64,000 nt of DNA from Linaria vulgaris (lineage: Eukaryota > Streptophyta > Magnoliopsida > Lamiales > Plantaginaceae), in assembly GCA_948329865.1 (NCBI GenBank), contig OX415249.1, forward strand, positions 104,662,786 to 104,726,785. The letters run 5' to 3'. The notes beneath the pieces are model-generated. The model did not search any database. It worked only from the letters and a program-made list of their open reading frames with translations, and had not been told where the DNA came from. Below, piece by piece: positions 35,753 to 46,795 of the stretch; within the stretch, counting starts at the first letter, position 1; every line of letters begins with the position of its first letter. The position numbers and the translations under genes were made by a program.

Positions 35753-36802
35753 GGACGTCGTCATCTTTCTTTCATTTTATCCTTGAAACTGTAATATTTG
35801 TTGGTAATTTGTATGTGGAAAAAAGGCATTCAAGAAACTTAATCATTTTCTTAACCACGTTGAATCTTGTATTCGTTCAAAGAATTGACTCCTTGCAACA
35901 TCATAGTAAACAGAAAGCACATATGTCCATTTATTAGTTGAATGTTGCTTGGTTCAGTTATATATTGCATAAATTCACTCAAACATAATAAATAGTCACA
36001 GAAGTAAGATCACTCATCACAACGAATGTGTAGGAGTCTTTGACGTTGAAATGTGGTATCTCATTTTCGAGGGAAAAGAATAGTTTAAAACATAGAACAG
36101 GAAACAAGCTTAAAGTACAAGAACATAGCAGATTAAATTTTGCATAAAGAGATTAAATCTAAGAACATAGAAACTAATAACAAACAGTTGCAATAAAATA
36201 AAACTGCAAACTGACGAAGCTTAATAGTAAACCTATTGTTTAACTGGACAAGGCAGGAGTTCAACCTTTTTCCCAAGTGAGCTAGACCTTTTATTTGATA
36301 TATCACCATTGACGGACTGCCTGAGCAACTCCTGGACCTTTCCAAGAAAATAAAAGTATATTCAAAGGGAGCATTTTGGTAAACTACTAGACAGCACAAT
36401 AACACATAACTCGGAGGCTAACTTTCTGCCAGCAGATCTTAAATGTAGTAACAAACTGATACATACCACGAAATAATAGCTTATACTAGGTTCTGAAACC
36501 ACCACGAATATTCCGTAGTCAAGTATGTTTCAACTTAGGCGACTTCAAGATTGGCTCAAAATTGGGCCGTGTAATATTAGGCAAGTCTGAAATGCTAATA
36601 TCAAGAAGTATATTAGAAAAACAGATAAACTTTCGTCAACATACAATCATCGTATTGAACCTCAAAGATGACCAAAAGCAAAAACTCTACGTGTGAACAT
36701 ATTATTGCAATCGACAAGCTACCTTTAGAAAAGAGGGATGGGAAATAATCAAAGATGAAGATCTCAACATAGATGACATGGAGTTGATACTTCGTACATT
36801 TT
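35753..36802. other. Intergenic, with one possible minus-strand terminal exon
   Basis: At about 36236-36340 the minus strand has an acceptor-like TTGGAAAG followed by a 34-codon open stretch ('VQELLRQSVNGDISNK..') ending in TAG. Its composition looks coding rather than random, but no upstream exon was found and I do not recognise the protein. Nothing else was recognised here. Confidence 0.25.
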
Positions 36803-37126
36803 TTCAATGTCATTCTGTGTGGGTTAAAGAATAAGAATCATCCATATGACTATTGGTTTTTTACTTTTTTTTTTTAATCAAAGAAAGAAAGAGTTTGACT
36901 AAATAAAATCATGTGTCATAAATTTAGAATAGAAAAGCAGAATACGGGGAAAGTAAATCATTAATTATAATTAGTAGTGTAATTAATTACTCTAACTTAA
37001 TCTGTAAGGCTACTTTGAAAATTTATTAATATATTGTTATAATGTAGCTAAAACTCAAAGGTTAAAGTTAGAAACCAAAAGACTAGTGTCGCAATGGGTT
37101 TCTTTACGTACGTAATAGTATATAGA
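36803..37126 (-). mobile_element. Inverted, diverged copy related to the Helitron at 17169
   Basis: Read on the minus strand from 37126, the sequence begins TCTATATACTATTACGTACG and follows the 17169 element block by block ('aagaaacccattg', 'actttaacctttgagtttt', 'aattaatgatttactttcc', 'cagaatgacattgaaaaaa'). Similarity stops near 36803, before the hairpin and CTAG end, so the 3' end here differs or is lost. An A/T-rich insertion lies at about 36840-36890. Confidence 0.6.
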
Positions 37127-37131
37127 TTATT

Positions 37132-37656
37132 GGATAATTCTATCAAACCCTCCAAACTATGGTACCTTTACCGAACGAGGTCAGACCTTTCATTTTAGCT
37201 CCCCTGCCCCCTAAACATAGTCGTTTGTGCGAATTGCCCCATTTTCCAGTTTTTGGCAATTTTTCCACCAAAAATTGTTGAAAAAATTATTTAAAGTTTG
37301 ACTAAAACCTTCGTCTTGTTGAGACGGTTCCAATGGTGGTGACGGTGTCACAAAATTCAAAGGGAATACACGGGAAATTTAATTTAAGTGTATTGAACTT
37401 AAATTAGAATTTCCATATTATAACTTTGAATTTTGCATCACCGTCACCACCATTGGAACCGTCTCAAGGAGACGAAGGTTTTAGTCAAACTTTAAATAAT
37501 TTTTTCAACGTTTTTTGGTGGAAAATTGCCAAAAACTGGAAAATGGGGCAATTCGCACAAACGACTAAAATTTAGGAGGCACGTGAGCTAAAATGAAAGT
37601 TCTGACCTCATTCGGTAAAAGGTACCATAGTTTGGGGGATTTGATGGAATTATCCC
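37132..37656. mobile_element. Foldback MITE (near-perfect 525-bp palindrome)
   Basis: The arms (about 37132-37345 and 37435-37656) are inverted copies for over 200 bp, from GGATAATTC-ATCAAA inwards to 'ttccaatggtggtgacggtg', with a loop of about 90 bp. The 9-bp direct repeat TAGATTATT flanks both sides (37123-37131 and 37657-37665), suggesting Mutator-type movement. No coding capacity was found. It sits exactly at the 5' end of the inverted Helitron-related copy. Confidence 0.85.
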
Positions 37657-37665
37657 TAGATTATT

Positions 37666-38433
37666 ATAGAGAGAACTATCAATACTTATTGGACACGTAT
37701 GGTTGCCCCTTCTCTATCTATCAGGTTTAGCCCATATAGAATCCTGGGCCCACGTATTGGGGTGAATTATATTTGCTTGCTTAATTGTTTGGTTGTTGAT
37801 TTTAAAAACTTACTATATCTTAGATTTGTTGTTTGGTTACTCTTGTAAAGGTTCTTAATCCATATAAAGAATGTAAAGTTACATGTGTGCCCTTTTTTTA
37901 CTATTGTAAGTAACGGTTCAAAATTTGATGAAGATGTACACAATACACATTCCTACAAAATGAACGTTATCAGTTAAATTATATTTGAAAACTCTTATTC
38001 CTAGTTATGTTGCATCTTTGTTTGTTTTTTTTTTTTTGAAACCAAACTTATATTTCCATTCATCAAAACCGAAACAAACGTACTGCCAACAACAAAGAAC
38101 TTGCTGCTACACAAGTAATAAACCTGCTGCTACACAAAAGAGTAAAAACGATTAAAAACAGAGTTTGCACCAACTAAAACCAATTAGAATATATCCGCAT
38201 CTTCGATCGCATTTCGAGATAATTCATCGTATCCCCTTCTCTTCTCATATTACATTACCACAAGAAATCAATCAAGTTCTCAGATTAGATAAAATATTTC
38301 GACCAGCATAACTTATGTGCATACTTCTGAATTCGCATGATTTTTACATGAAAAATATAAAGTTGCAGCAAACTAAATAGGATTAGTCAAATCTCACATA
38401 GTTTGGAATTTGATCGAATCACACTTTCAATAT
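37666..38433. other. Intergenic DNA, nothing recognised
   Basis: No gene, repeat array or element end was identified. Before the Tat element inserted, this stretch would have joined the sequence right of 46288. Confidence 0.4.
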
Positions 38434-38443
38434 AACATTATTT

Positions 38444-39065
38444 TGGTCTTATTTCCTTACGGTAACAGAACACAGTAAAATGTTACAATTGAGATATAAA
38501 TAACTAAAATAATGCTATCCAACTTTATTATCGGACTAGTTTGGTCCGAAACACCTATTACAAGCTTACTAGGTTAAATAAACTAATTACAAGATAACAA
38601 TAGCGTGTCGAATCCTAGGCGTTTGATGTTGACGTATCGAATGCCTATGTTCGATATGAAATATATGGCAAGGGTTCGATGTTGAACTCAAGGGTATCGA
38701 ATTCAAGATATTCGATGCTGAACACAAGGGTATCGAATTCGATGCGTACTTTGTCGTATCGAATGAAGCGAATTCGGTCCAATCACGTGTCGAATGAAAA
38801 TCGTTCGATTCAATACGCCTCGAATGAACAGTGATTCGATGCTGACTGTGCTGAAGTAATTCTCCAATTAAAACGTACACGAATTACAAGGGGACGAGCT
38901 ATATATAACAACCGTCACGTGGGTCCCAATGTCAGATGCGGAAAGCGCATCGAATCATACCGATTCGATGCGTGATTCGATGCGCGCATCGAATCATACC
39001 GATCCGATGTGGTTATGGCTGGCCCAATATACAAGTATTGGGCCAATCATAAAATATACCCATCA
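38444..39065 (-). repeat. 3' LTR of the Tat-type element
   Basis: Direct repeat of 45661-46283, mostly identical with scattered substitutions. It carries a minus-strand TATA box (TATATATAG near 38900-38908) and dense short motifs ATCGAA/TTCGAT, many paired as palindromes such as ATCGAATCATACCGATTCGAT. Confidence 0.9.
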
Positions 39066-39085
39066 CATAGTCCCCCTAGTTTGGG
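39066..39085 (-). promoter_or_regulatory. Polypurine tract of the Tat-type element
   Basis: On the minus strand it reads AACTAGGGGGACTATG, directly before the 3' LTR. Confidence 0.6.
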
Positions 39086-39239
39086 AGACGATGTCAATCT
39101 GAGATCGATTTCCAAACTTAAATAATAAACTGTGAATTGATGAATGGTCGACGTTGTACCACCTCGATGAGACTTATTTACGTGATACCAAACATTTTCA
39201 CTGATTAGAGATATTCCTAATCATTCGTTACTTCAGAAC

Positions 39240-39595
39240 AGGTTGCGAATGTCCGCAATTGGTATCCGATAATTTATGAAACGCATCGAACAGAATGTAT
39301 TCGATACATTGGTATTGTCGCATCTAATAGAGTATATTCAATGCGTTTGTATTGTGGCATCGAATCGAACGCATTCGATGCGCGGATTCGATGTGCTTGT
39401 AATATGGGCCTAGTGGGCCGCCCGCTGTCGATATAATGGCTGGACTGCGTAGGAATATTTATTCTGCTGCTTACGCGTTTAGTTTTCGAGGTAAAGCGCA
39501 TCGAACAGAACCAATTCGATGCGGCCCGCATCGAACAACATAGATTTGATGCCCTTGGCATCGAACCGTGAGTGTTCGATGCGGTGCCTTAGCCT
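39240..39595. repeat. Cluster of GCATCGAA..TTCGATGC motifs inside the element
   Basis: About ten copies of GCATCGAAC or its inverse are spaced 15-40 bp apart. They use the same core as the LTR motifs but lie in the internal region next to the 3' LTR. Confidence 0.75.
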
Positions 39596-39779
39596 TTTTT
39601 AAAGACCTAACATGCGACATATACGATGTTTAACTCTGCTTTTTAATATTTTATATTTTGTCGCTGTTTTAACAGACCAATTAATCAAGCAAAAGCTTTT
39701 CTCCTAGAAATTATGTTAAGGTAAATGATATGCCCTTATTTATTAGATTTTATCTTTTCAATAAGTTAATTTTATAGTA

Positions 39780-41815
39780 TAAAATCATCCTCTCCGAGCC
39801 AAATGATCGGACGCATACCCCACCACCCGAGCATATGACTGTGTTTGTCGGTCAACTCCTCAATGGTCTTCGCTTTCCAATCTCTTTCGAATTAAGATGG
39901 CTTCTGAGGAAGATTAATCTTGTACCCGCTCAACTCACGCCAAATTCTTATGGGAACTTGATTGGCTTCATAATTGTTATGAAGGCGTTGCGCCAACCAC
40001 AAAGTCCCAATGAATTTTACGCACTGTTCGAAATTGCGAGGCGGGATGAGGGGTTTTATCATACCAAGGCACAAACGCATCGTAAGTTCTTGAATGGTGA
40101 GGCGACCAGATACGAGAGAGATTGGAAGAGACGATATTTTTATATCGAGGAGAGCTATGAAGGCGAGTTTAGGCAGTACCGTCGTGAATGGTATAACAGT
40201 GCAAGGGTAACGATACCTGCTGACATTTCTACGACATCATGGGATTGCGAGTTTATCCCAAATTTAATTCGAGAACATCAATTTGATGTCAAACAATTAG
40301 TTGAAAGTCGAGTCCTCTCGTTAGCTGGCTTGTCCCCAGTGAAATATAACGGGAGGATGACCCTTGGTATAATGGCGTAACTCTATTGATATTTTTGATT
40401 TACGTCTATTGAATATTCTAATGATATAATTTTCTTGCAGTCAATTATATTATGGACCGCCATGCGAGGATAAACTGAGCCGTTGTTGCTGATCAGGCTA
40501 GCTCACAGACCAACACCGCTACTGATATTCCTCTCTCACGAAAAAGGAAGAGTAAGGGCAAGAAAAACATTACCGGACCTTCAACTATTGTTGCTGCCGA
40601 TTCAGCAGTTGATCCTTTCGATGATATATTTGGGGGAAATCGTGACGCTGTTCAAGCTGCTGCTGAAGCTTCAAAGAGCCTGGCAGCTGGTCTAGGCGAC
40701 AATATCGAAGACGCCGTCCAGACCAAGAAGAGAAAAATGCCTCAAACCCGGTCACAAACCGGAGGGGCTGTTCCACCTACCGCCCGAACAAGTAGGCCAA
40801 GTGCTGCTAACGCCCCTGCCCATGCGACTGGACCAAGTGCAGGGATTGGGTCTAGCCAAGGCCCTTGTGCTCGGGCTGGTGGGTACAAAATTTAAGAGGC
40901 CGAAGCTATCGACCACCTGAAGTCTCTTCTGACTGGTCTTGCTGTTCCTCTTCTGGTATCTGCCGAAGAGAGGAGGATGGTGGAGCGGAATACGCTTCAT
41001 TTGTTGACAGCGGTAATTATTTCTTCTCTTTGAGCTAATTTTTGTTTGACCTGAATTTTAAATGTTGATCTGATTGCTCATTAATTGTTACGCAGGCGGT
41101 TTCGTGGACACTATATTCGCGGCGCTGATGGATGTCCGGGAAACGGCCACTAGTGGTGATACTGCTGCCTTAAAAGCTTCCCTTGATGATAAATAAAAGG
41201 CATTGCAAAATATCAATGATTATGCTACGAGGGCGCATGCCGATAGGGAGGCAGCAAAACAGGCGCGGGAGGAGGCTGACCAGCTTAAAGAAGAGCTGAC
41301 CAAACAAATCACCGAGCTCAAGCAGGAAGTGGCGATGGCTAGAGAAAAAGCTTATAATGCCGACAACGCTGGATATCAGCGCGACCTTGGCGAGGTAAAA
41401 TATTCCCAACTCTAGTGTTTTGCGTTCCTTTTATATTTTGTCGTATTAATATCCTTCGTGCCCCTATAGGTTTCTGCTCAGCAGAAAGTGGAGATCACCT
41501 AAGAATTTCTTCGGAGCAACACTTCCGAGATATTTGCACTCGCCGAGGCGATCTCGAAGCTCGCACGGCACAAGTTTTGACTGTCCGTCAGTTTTATTAG
41601 ACAGAGTACGTCCGTGGCGGTTTTAAGCCAGATTGGTTGAGCCTGTCTCTGGGCCTAACCGAGAACCTCTGCCGCCTCGAACAACTTCTGGGCCTGCAGA
41701 TCCTGACGAGTTCGCCTCTCTGCTGGAGAATGATAATCTTGTCCTCCAGGGACTCTCATCACCGCCTCCGATGCCCGAGCCGTATCCCTCCTCTGAGGAT
41801 GAGGAAGAAAATTGA
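39780..41815 (+). pseudogene. Antisense gene of the Tat-type element (decayed)
   Basis: It is opposite in direction to gag. Exon 1 (open from about 39783, ATG at 39835, to 40366) reads 'PPPEHMTVFVGQLLNGL', 'NLVPAQLTPNSYGNLIGF' and 'DWKRRYFYIEESYEG', the plant transposon-associated protein often found antisense in Tat elements. Further exons have plausible GT..AG borders: 40441 to about 41011, from about 41096 to 41394, and from about 41470. They include a nuclear-localisation-like KKRKMPQ block, a coiled coil at 41200-41390 ('AREEADQLKEELTKQ') and an acidic end ('YPSSEDEEEN', stop at 41813). Stops at about 40474, 40894, 41194 and 41500 and a frame change near 41580 break it. Its function is unknown; a role in regulating the element is only a guess. 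Confidence 0.7.
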
Positions 41816-42426
41816 GGTTGCAGCCCTAAGGCCTTTCTTTTTGTTTATGCTTATGAACAAATTTTAATTTAGTTTTATCCGCGGCGCTGCGTCGCTTTTA
41901 TGTGTTTGAATAATTTGATGACTAGCAGTATTACGTTTTTGAATTCTTGTCTTGAGTTGCTTAATTATCTAAGCTCATATTTGTTGCCTTTTATTTCAAT
42001 TTTCTGTGTTGGTTCTTTACTTTATTTTGACAACCTGTCGGTTCTTTATTGTTCATTCTGCGATGAAGAGTTGAATAAGGTTTTTTCCTACACGGTTATA
42101 ATCGTCCTACTTGTTATTATTCCATCTAGGAAAAGGTTTTGCTTGTCGTTTTAGACATAGTACTTTCTTTCCTTATACTTTTGTTCAATCATTGTTACTC
42201 GTCTCTTGAGAGTTTCGTTCATGTTCTTTCGAACTGTGGGTTTTAAATAACACTTACAGTTTTATACGTAGTGTCTGTTCCTTGCTTGTTTCTCCAAGCA
42301 AGCGTGGTAATAGTTGCCACTCCGGAGAGAACCGTTTGTCCCTCCTCGTCATTTGTGTGAGATTCTGAGTGTCTTGTGGTACAATAAATAGAATCTTCGT
42401 CCCTCCCTAATGTCCTTTGGGAATTG

Positions 42427-42840
42427 CGGTATCTCGTATCACATTGGGTAGAGTCTCCGTCCTTCTTGATTGTCTTTCAGGGAATTGCGGTATCTCGTGC
42501 CACGATGGACATAGTCTCCGTCCCTTTCGTTGCCTCTGGATTTTTACGGTATCTCATGCCACGATGGACAGAGTTTCCATTCTTCTCGTTCCTCTAGGGA
42601 CTTTCGGTATCTCATGCCATGATGGACAGAGTCTCCGTCCCTTTCGTTGCCTCTGGCTTTTTTCGGTATCTCATGCCACGATGGACAAAGTTTCCGTTCT
42701 TCTCGTTCCTCTAGGGATTTTCGGTATCTCGTGCCATGATGGACAAAGTCTCCGTCCCTTTCGTTGCCTCTGGTCGTTTTCGGTATCTCGTGCCACGATG
42801 GGCAGAGTTTCCGTTCTTCTCGTTGCCTCTTAGATGTTAT
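42427..42840. repeat. 58/59-bp tandem repeat with alternating units
   Basis: 'cggtatctc' starts at 42427, 42488, 42547, 42605, 42664, 42722 and 42781. Units alternate between two types ('tttcgttgcctctgg' and 'cttctcgttcctctaggg'), giving a 117-bp higher-order unit. Because 117 is 39 codons, long open frames appear on both strands without being genes. Confidence 0.9.
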
Positions 42841-43182
42841 GTCCTGCACACAGTTTTATCATGCATATTAGATGAATTTTACATAAATTGATTAATTAAG
42901 AGGAATCTTTTTGAAAGAACCAAATCCGTTTATGTGAGCAGATCGGAGCTTGAGTTACAGCTCGTTCACCCTGATTTCCTATGTCGCCTTCTAGACTCAC
43001 GTTCTGGGTGTCCCTGTTTCAAGTTTATACATGTTTTCCCCTCATGCTTGTCATAGCAGAGGGGACGAATAAATATTGTTCAAAATATTCAAAATACTAA
43101 GGACTCTTATAAACTGAAGTGAATTTTTTTAATCAATGTGCTCCATTTGCTCAAGAGCCAATGCCCTTGCTGCGTCTTCTTC

Positions 43183-43890
43183 CTATTGTGGCCGCGTTTG
43201 GAGCAAAGTTACGTAGCACTTCCAGCCTTCAATATGGTCTGCTATGACTTCGCCTGTACCGGAAGGGGTTGGAAATTTTACCATTTGATGATAGGTTGAC
43301 GGTAACGCTCGAAATGCATTCAGCGCCGATCTTCCTATGATTTCTTTGTATGCGAAATGCATGTCAACGATCACATAGTTCTCCAGAATTGTCATTCTCT
43401 GTGGCGTTGTACCCAATGATGTTGGGAGCTTAAGCATTCCTAGTGGTACTATCTCTGGACCTCCAAATCCATGAAGAGATGTTCTCACTGGTTCCAGTAT
43501 CTGGTTATTCAATCCCATTTTAGCCAGTGTAGAACTGAATAGCACATTTACAGAGCTTCCGTGGCCCACTAACATCTTGATGACTCCATAATTAGCTATA
43601 TCCACAATTATTACTAGATGGAAATTTAGATTAGACATTTGTATAGCATGTGTGCTCAGTTTCCGTAGGTCTGTTGTAGAGAATGTGACATCCTCATGTG
43701 GCATCTCTTCAATTCTTAGTATACTGGCCATATTGACAAAGTTATCTGACTCTATCAGCCTCGTGATCCTTCTCTCCCCGTTGGTGGAATCCGCTCCTCC
43801 CGGTCCTCCTGATATCATATTGATCATTCCTTTCCTTGCGTTTCCATCTTCAATCTGAGGATATTCGAATAGATGTGGTTCATCGATCAT
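43183..43890 (-). pseudogene. Aspartic protease domain of the Tat-type element
   Basis: 235 codons are open. The retropepsin-like fold is recognisable from 'HVxxHLVIIVDIANYG'-like text, the active-site loop region 'MLVGHGSSVNVLF', and later 'YVIVDMHFAYKEIIGRSALN'. The catalytic aspartate expected in the V-D-x-G-S-S position is glycine here, so the enzyme should be dead. The frame ends soon after at 43183 and no RT follows downstream. Confidence 0.75.
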
Positions 43891-45463
43891 CCTTTGCTTA
43901 TCCTTTCTGAGGATGGAGTTCTCTTTCTATTGAAATTGTTTTCTTGTTCTTGAACCTTTTTAACAAACTCCACAAGTTTGCCATCCTTTACTAATCGTTC
44001 AATTTCATCCTTCAAGTTTATGCACTCTTCAGTATCATGGCCCTTATGATTGTGATACTTGAAAAATTGATTCGAATACCTTGTAGCTTTGGATTCCTTC
44101 ATTGGTCTAGGATATTTTAACCAACCTTTTCTCTTTGCTGCCACAAAGACTGTCATGATGTGAGCATTTAGTGGCGTGTATCGTCTAGGTGAACTATCCG
44201 GTGTTTGTTATTCTTGCTCTTGTTGTTGTAGTTATTACGGTTGTGATCTTCTCCGCCTCTTTCTCTCTCTTTCACGGGCGCAATAACAGGTACTTTAATT
44301 GCCATCATTTCTTCAAAATGAACCACCTCCTGTGTTATTCTATTAATTTCTTCGATGTTGGTGGGCTTGCGTCTGAGTAAGTCCCCACTGAACATTGTGT
44401 TGGTGGTTGCTCGAAATAGTATGCTCACGATCATCTCTTCAGACGGGCTATCAATCCTTAGCAGCTCCGTATTGAAACGTTTCATAAAGTCCTTCAGACT
44501 TTCATTGGTTTCTTGTTTCATCGTATAGAGATGGGAGTGATCCAAAACCAATCTAGCTTGACTGGAGAATTGATCTTCAAACATCTTTCTCAATTGGTTG
44601 TAGCTTTTGATCAGTCCTGGAGAAATTCGATTAAACCAACCCACAGCTACTCCTGACAGAGTTGTTGCAAATATCCTGATTTGGATATTGTCTTTAAAGC
44701 CGTAAAGGGACAGTTTCCTATCCAATTGAAAAAGATGATATCGGGGATCAGACTTACCATCGTAAGTTTTCAGGTCCGGGATCTTTTCCCCTTGTCCCAA
44801 GATCTCTGATTCTATCGATTGACAAAATGGACTACGGTTAGAAGTATTGTCCTCCTGTACAAACTGACCTTCGACTGTTGGTTTCTCTTTCTCCAGCCTT
44901 TCTATTTTTCTGGCCATTTTATCACGCTCGCCCCGTGAGTCATGACCGTCCAGATGTCTTATGTCATCTCTATCTTTTCTCCTTCTCAATTCTTCTCTTT
45001 GGTTTTCTTCCTCGTCATGTTCCCTTCTGGAGTCATGACTCTCCGAACGTCTCCTATCTTCTTTTCTTCTCAGTTCAGTAATGCGGTCTTCCTCATTTTC
45101 TTTTTCTCTCCTCTCACGGTGTCTTTTTGACTGTACCTCGACCGACACTAACTTCTTCCCCTGATCATCACAGGTAGATTTTCCCTTACCTTTCATTTCC
45201 TCCGATGCATGTTTACTTCTTCTATCATCCTGTCGGGATTTTTCTTTCTTCTTTCCTCTCAGTATTCGGGCAACGGAACAATGTTCCCTTAATACCTCTA
45301 GATGTTCAATAGGTGGTGGTGTCATTACGGGCGGTGCTAGAGTCAGTACTTCGGCCAACGCGGCTTTTACCATCGCCAAAATTTCATTCTTCATATTGTC
45401 TGGAATCGAAACACTCGTCGCCGTTGCCCCAGTCGCACCTGCTTCAGTGCCCGGCGCCTCCAC
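43887..45463 (-). pseudogene. Gag of the Tat-type element
   Basis: The first open part (44168-45463, 431 codons) has an E/R/K-rich region (residues 75-200) and then a Retrotrans_gag domain ('LKTYDGKSDPRYHLFQ', 'GVAVGWFNRISPGLI', 'YNQLRKMFEDQFSSQ', 'DFMKRFNTELLRI'). A frame change near 44175-44200 splits it from the C-terminal part (43887-44156), which has the 'KYHNHKGHDTEECINLKDEIERL' motif of this lineage, with a cysteine-poor version of the zinc knuckle. Gag would package the element RNA; here it is broken. Confidence 0.85.
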
Positions 45464-45642
45464 ACCTTAAAGTCCTTGAATTTCTCTTCTTGCAGGTGTT
45501 GGTACTGCTGACGGTCCCACATTATCCAGCGTTATCTGTTCAGGCGTTATTCGTTCAGCCTCTCCCATAGTTCCCTCTAGAGCTCTACTGCGGGATCGGG
45601 TAACTCTAGACATGATACCTAATAAACTAATAAAACTTAGTG

Positions 45643-45660
45643 TTCCCACAGACGGCGCAT
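45643..45660 (-). promoter_or_regulatory. Primer binding site of the Tat-type element
   Basis: On the minus strand ATGCGCCGTCTGTGGGAA follows the 5' LTR directly. It differs by a base or so from the TGGCGCC-type site common in plant Ty3/gypsy elements. Confidence 0.65.
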
Positions 45661-46283
45661 TGGTCTTATTTCGTCACGGTAATAGAACACAGTAAAATGT
45701 TACAATTGAGATATAAATAACCAAAATAATGTTATCCAACTTTATTATCGGACTATCTTGGTTCGGAACACCTATTACAAGCTTACTAGGTCAAATAAAC
45801 TAATTACAAGATAACAGTAGTGTGTCGAATTCTAGGCGTTCGATGCTGACATATCGAATGCTTCTATTCGATATGAAATATATGGCAAGGGTTCGATGCT
45901 GAACTCAAGGGTATCGAATTCAAGATATTCGATGCTAAACAAAAGGGTATCGAATTCGATGCGTACTTTGTCGTATCGAATGAAGCAAATTCGGTCCAAT
46001 CACGTGTCGAATGAAAACCGTTCGATCCAATACGCCTCGAATGAATAGTGATTCGATGCTGACTGTGCTGAAGTGATTCTCTAATTAAAACGTACACAAA
46101 TTACAAGGGGACATGCTATATATAACAACCGTCCCATGGGTCCCAATGCCAGATGCAGAAAGCGCATTGAATCATACCGACTCGATGCGTGATTCAATGC
46201 GCGCATCGAATCATACCGATTCGATTTAGTTATGGGCCGGCCCAATATACAAGTATTGGGCCAATCATAAAATATACCCATCA
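45661..46283 (-). repeat. 5' LTR of the Tat-type element
   Basis: Direct repeat of 38444-39065. It carries the same minus-strand TATA box (TATATATAG near 46116-46124) and ATCGAA/TTCGAT motifs. Differences from the other LTR are mostly transitions (for example 'gcgcatcg' against 'gcgcattg'), as expected after cytosine methylation. Confidence 0.9.
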
Positions 46284-46569
46284 AACATTTTAATCCACAA
46301 GTCTTGTTTTTCTCGAAGACAAAGTACTCGATGCATGACGAACAACAAACTGATATTACAAAATTATATGCCAGCATCTTCATCTTATAATTCATCCTCA
46401 GCATAAATCTGCACAAGAAAAGGACTAAATACATAGCTAATAACACCAACTCCAAAAGCAGCCATAAAAAAAAGTCTTTTAACAGAATTCAGTCCAGTTA
46501 CAGTAGCAAGCGAAATAGAAGGCACTTCTTCATTTTACCTAATATACTAGCACGATATGCATATCCAGA

Positions 46570-46795
46570 TCATGCACTTGGCTTTTCAATATCTTGACCG
46601 CCTGACCCCCCTGTGGTCTGTACAGGTAACCAAAATTATTACAACTAAACACACTTAAATACAACAAGATAATATAACATTACATACAGAGGAGAGCGGG
46701 AGCGAGAATTGGAGTAAGAACGAGATGGGGAATGCGAACGAGACCGTGAATGATATTTACGTGAACTTCTACTTCTGCTTGGACTCCTGCTGCGC
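46570..46795 (-). CDS. Possible terminal exons of an RS-domain protein (partial)
   Basis: Exon 46688-46795 has an acceptor (TTTTCAG) and a donor (GTATGT) and encodes 36 residues made almost entirely of SR/RS dipeptides with Y and H ('RSPSRSRSSRKYHSRSRSHS'). A further exon from 46617 (acceptor CTGTACAG) would end with a short tail 'GGSGGQDIEKPSA' and a stop if a donor six bases downstream is used. SR-type splicing factors end like this. No RNA-recognition exon was found to the right, so this may be a fragment. The Tat element lies just downstream in the same orientation. Confidence 0.4.

Larger units (their letters stand above)
38444..46283 (-). mobile_element. Tat-type Ty3/gypsy element without reverse transcriptase (LARD-like)
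   Basis: Two LTRs of 622 and 623 bp begin TGGTCTTATTT and end ACCCATCA in plus-strand reading. The element is oriented on the minus strand. A primer site close to GCGCCGTCTGTGGGA lies just inside the right LTR, and a GGGGGA polypurine tract lies inside the left LTR. Gag and aspartic protease remnants are on the minus strand. No RT, RNase H or integrase is seen. The other half holds a tandem repeat and an antisense gene. The 5-bp AACAT at 38434-38438 and 46284-46288 is the likely target duplication, leaving five unexplained bases (TATTT) at the left LTR edge. Extra antisense genes are known from Tat-lineage elements, which supports the assignment. Confidence 0.85.

Noticed and set aside
38587..39561. 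Minus-strand open frames rich in S, R and H
   Set aside because: They follow from the ATCGAA/TTCGAT motif clusters in the LTR and adjacent region, with no domain.
42417..42849. 138-codon and 101-codon open frames on opposite strands
   Set aside because: Both come from the 117-bp tandem period, which is a multiple of three; the peptides simply repeat.
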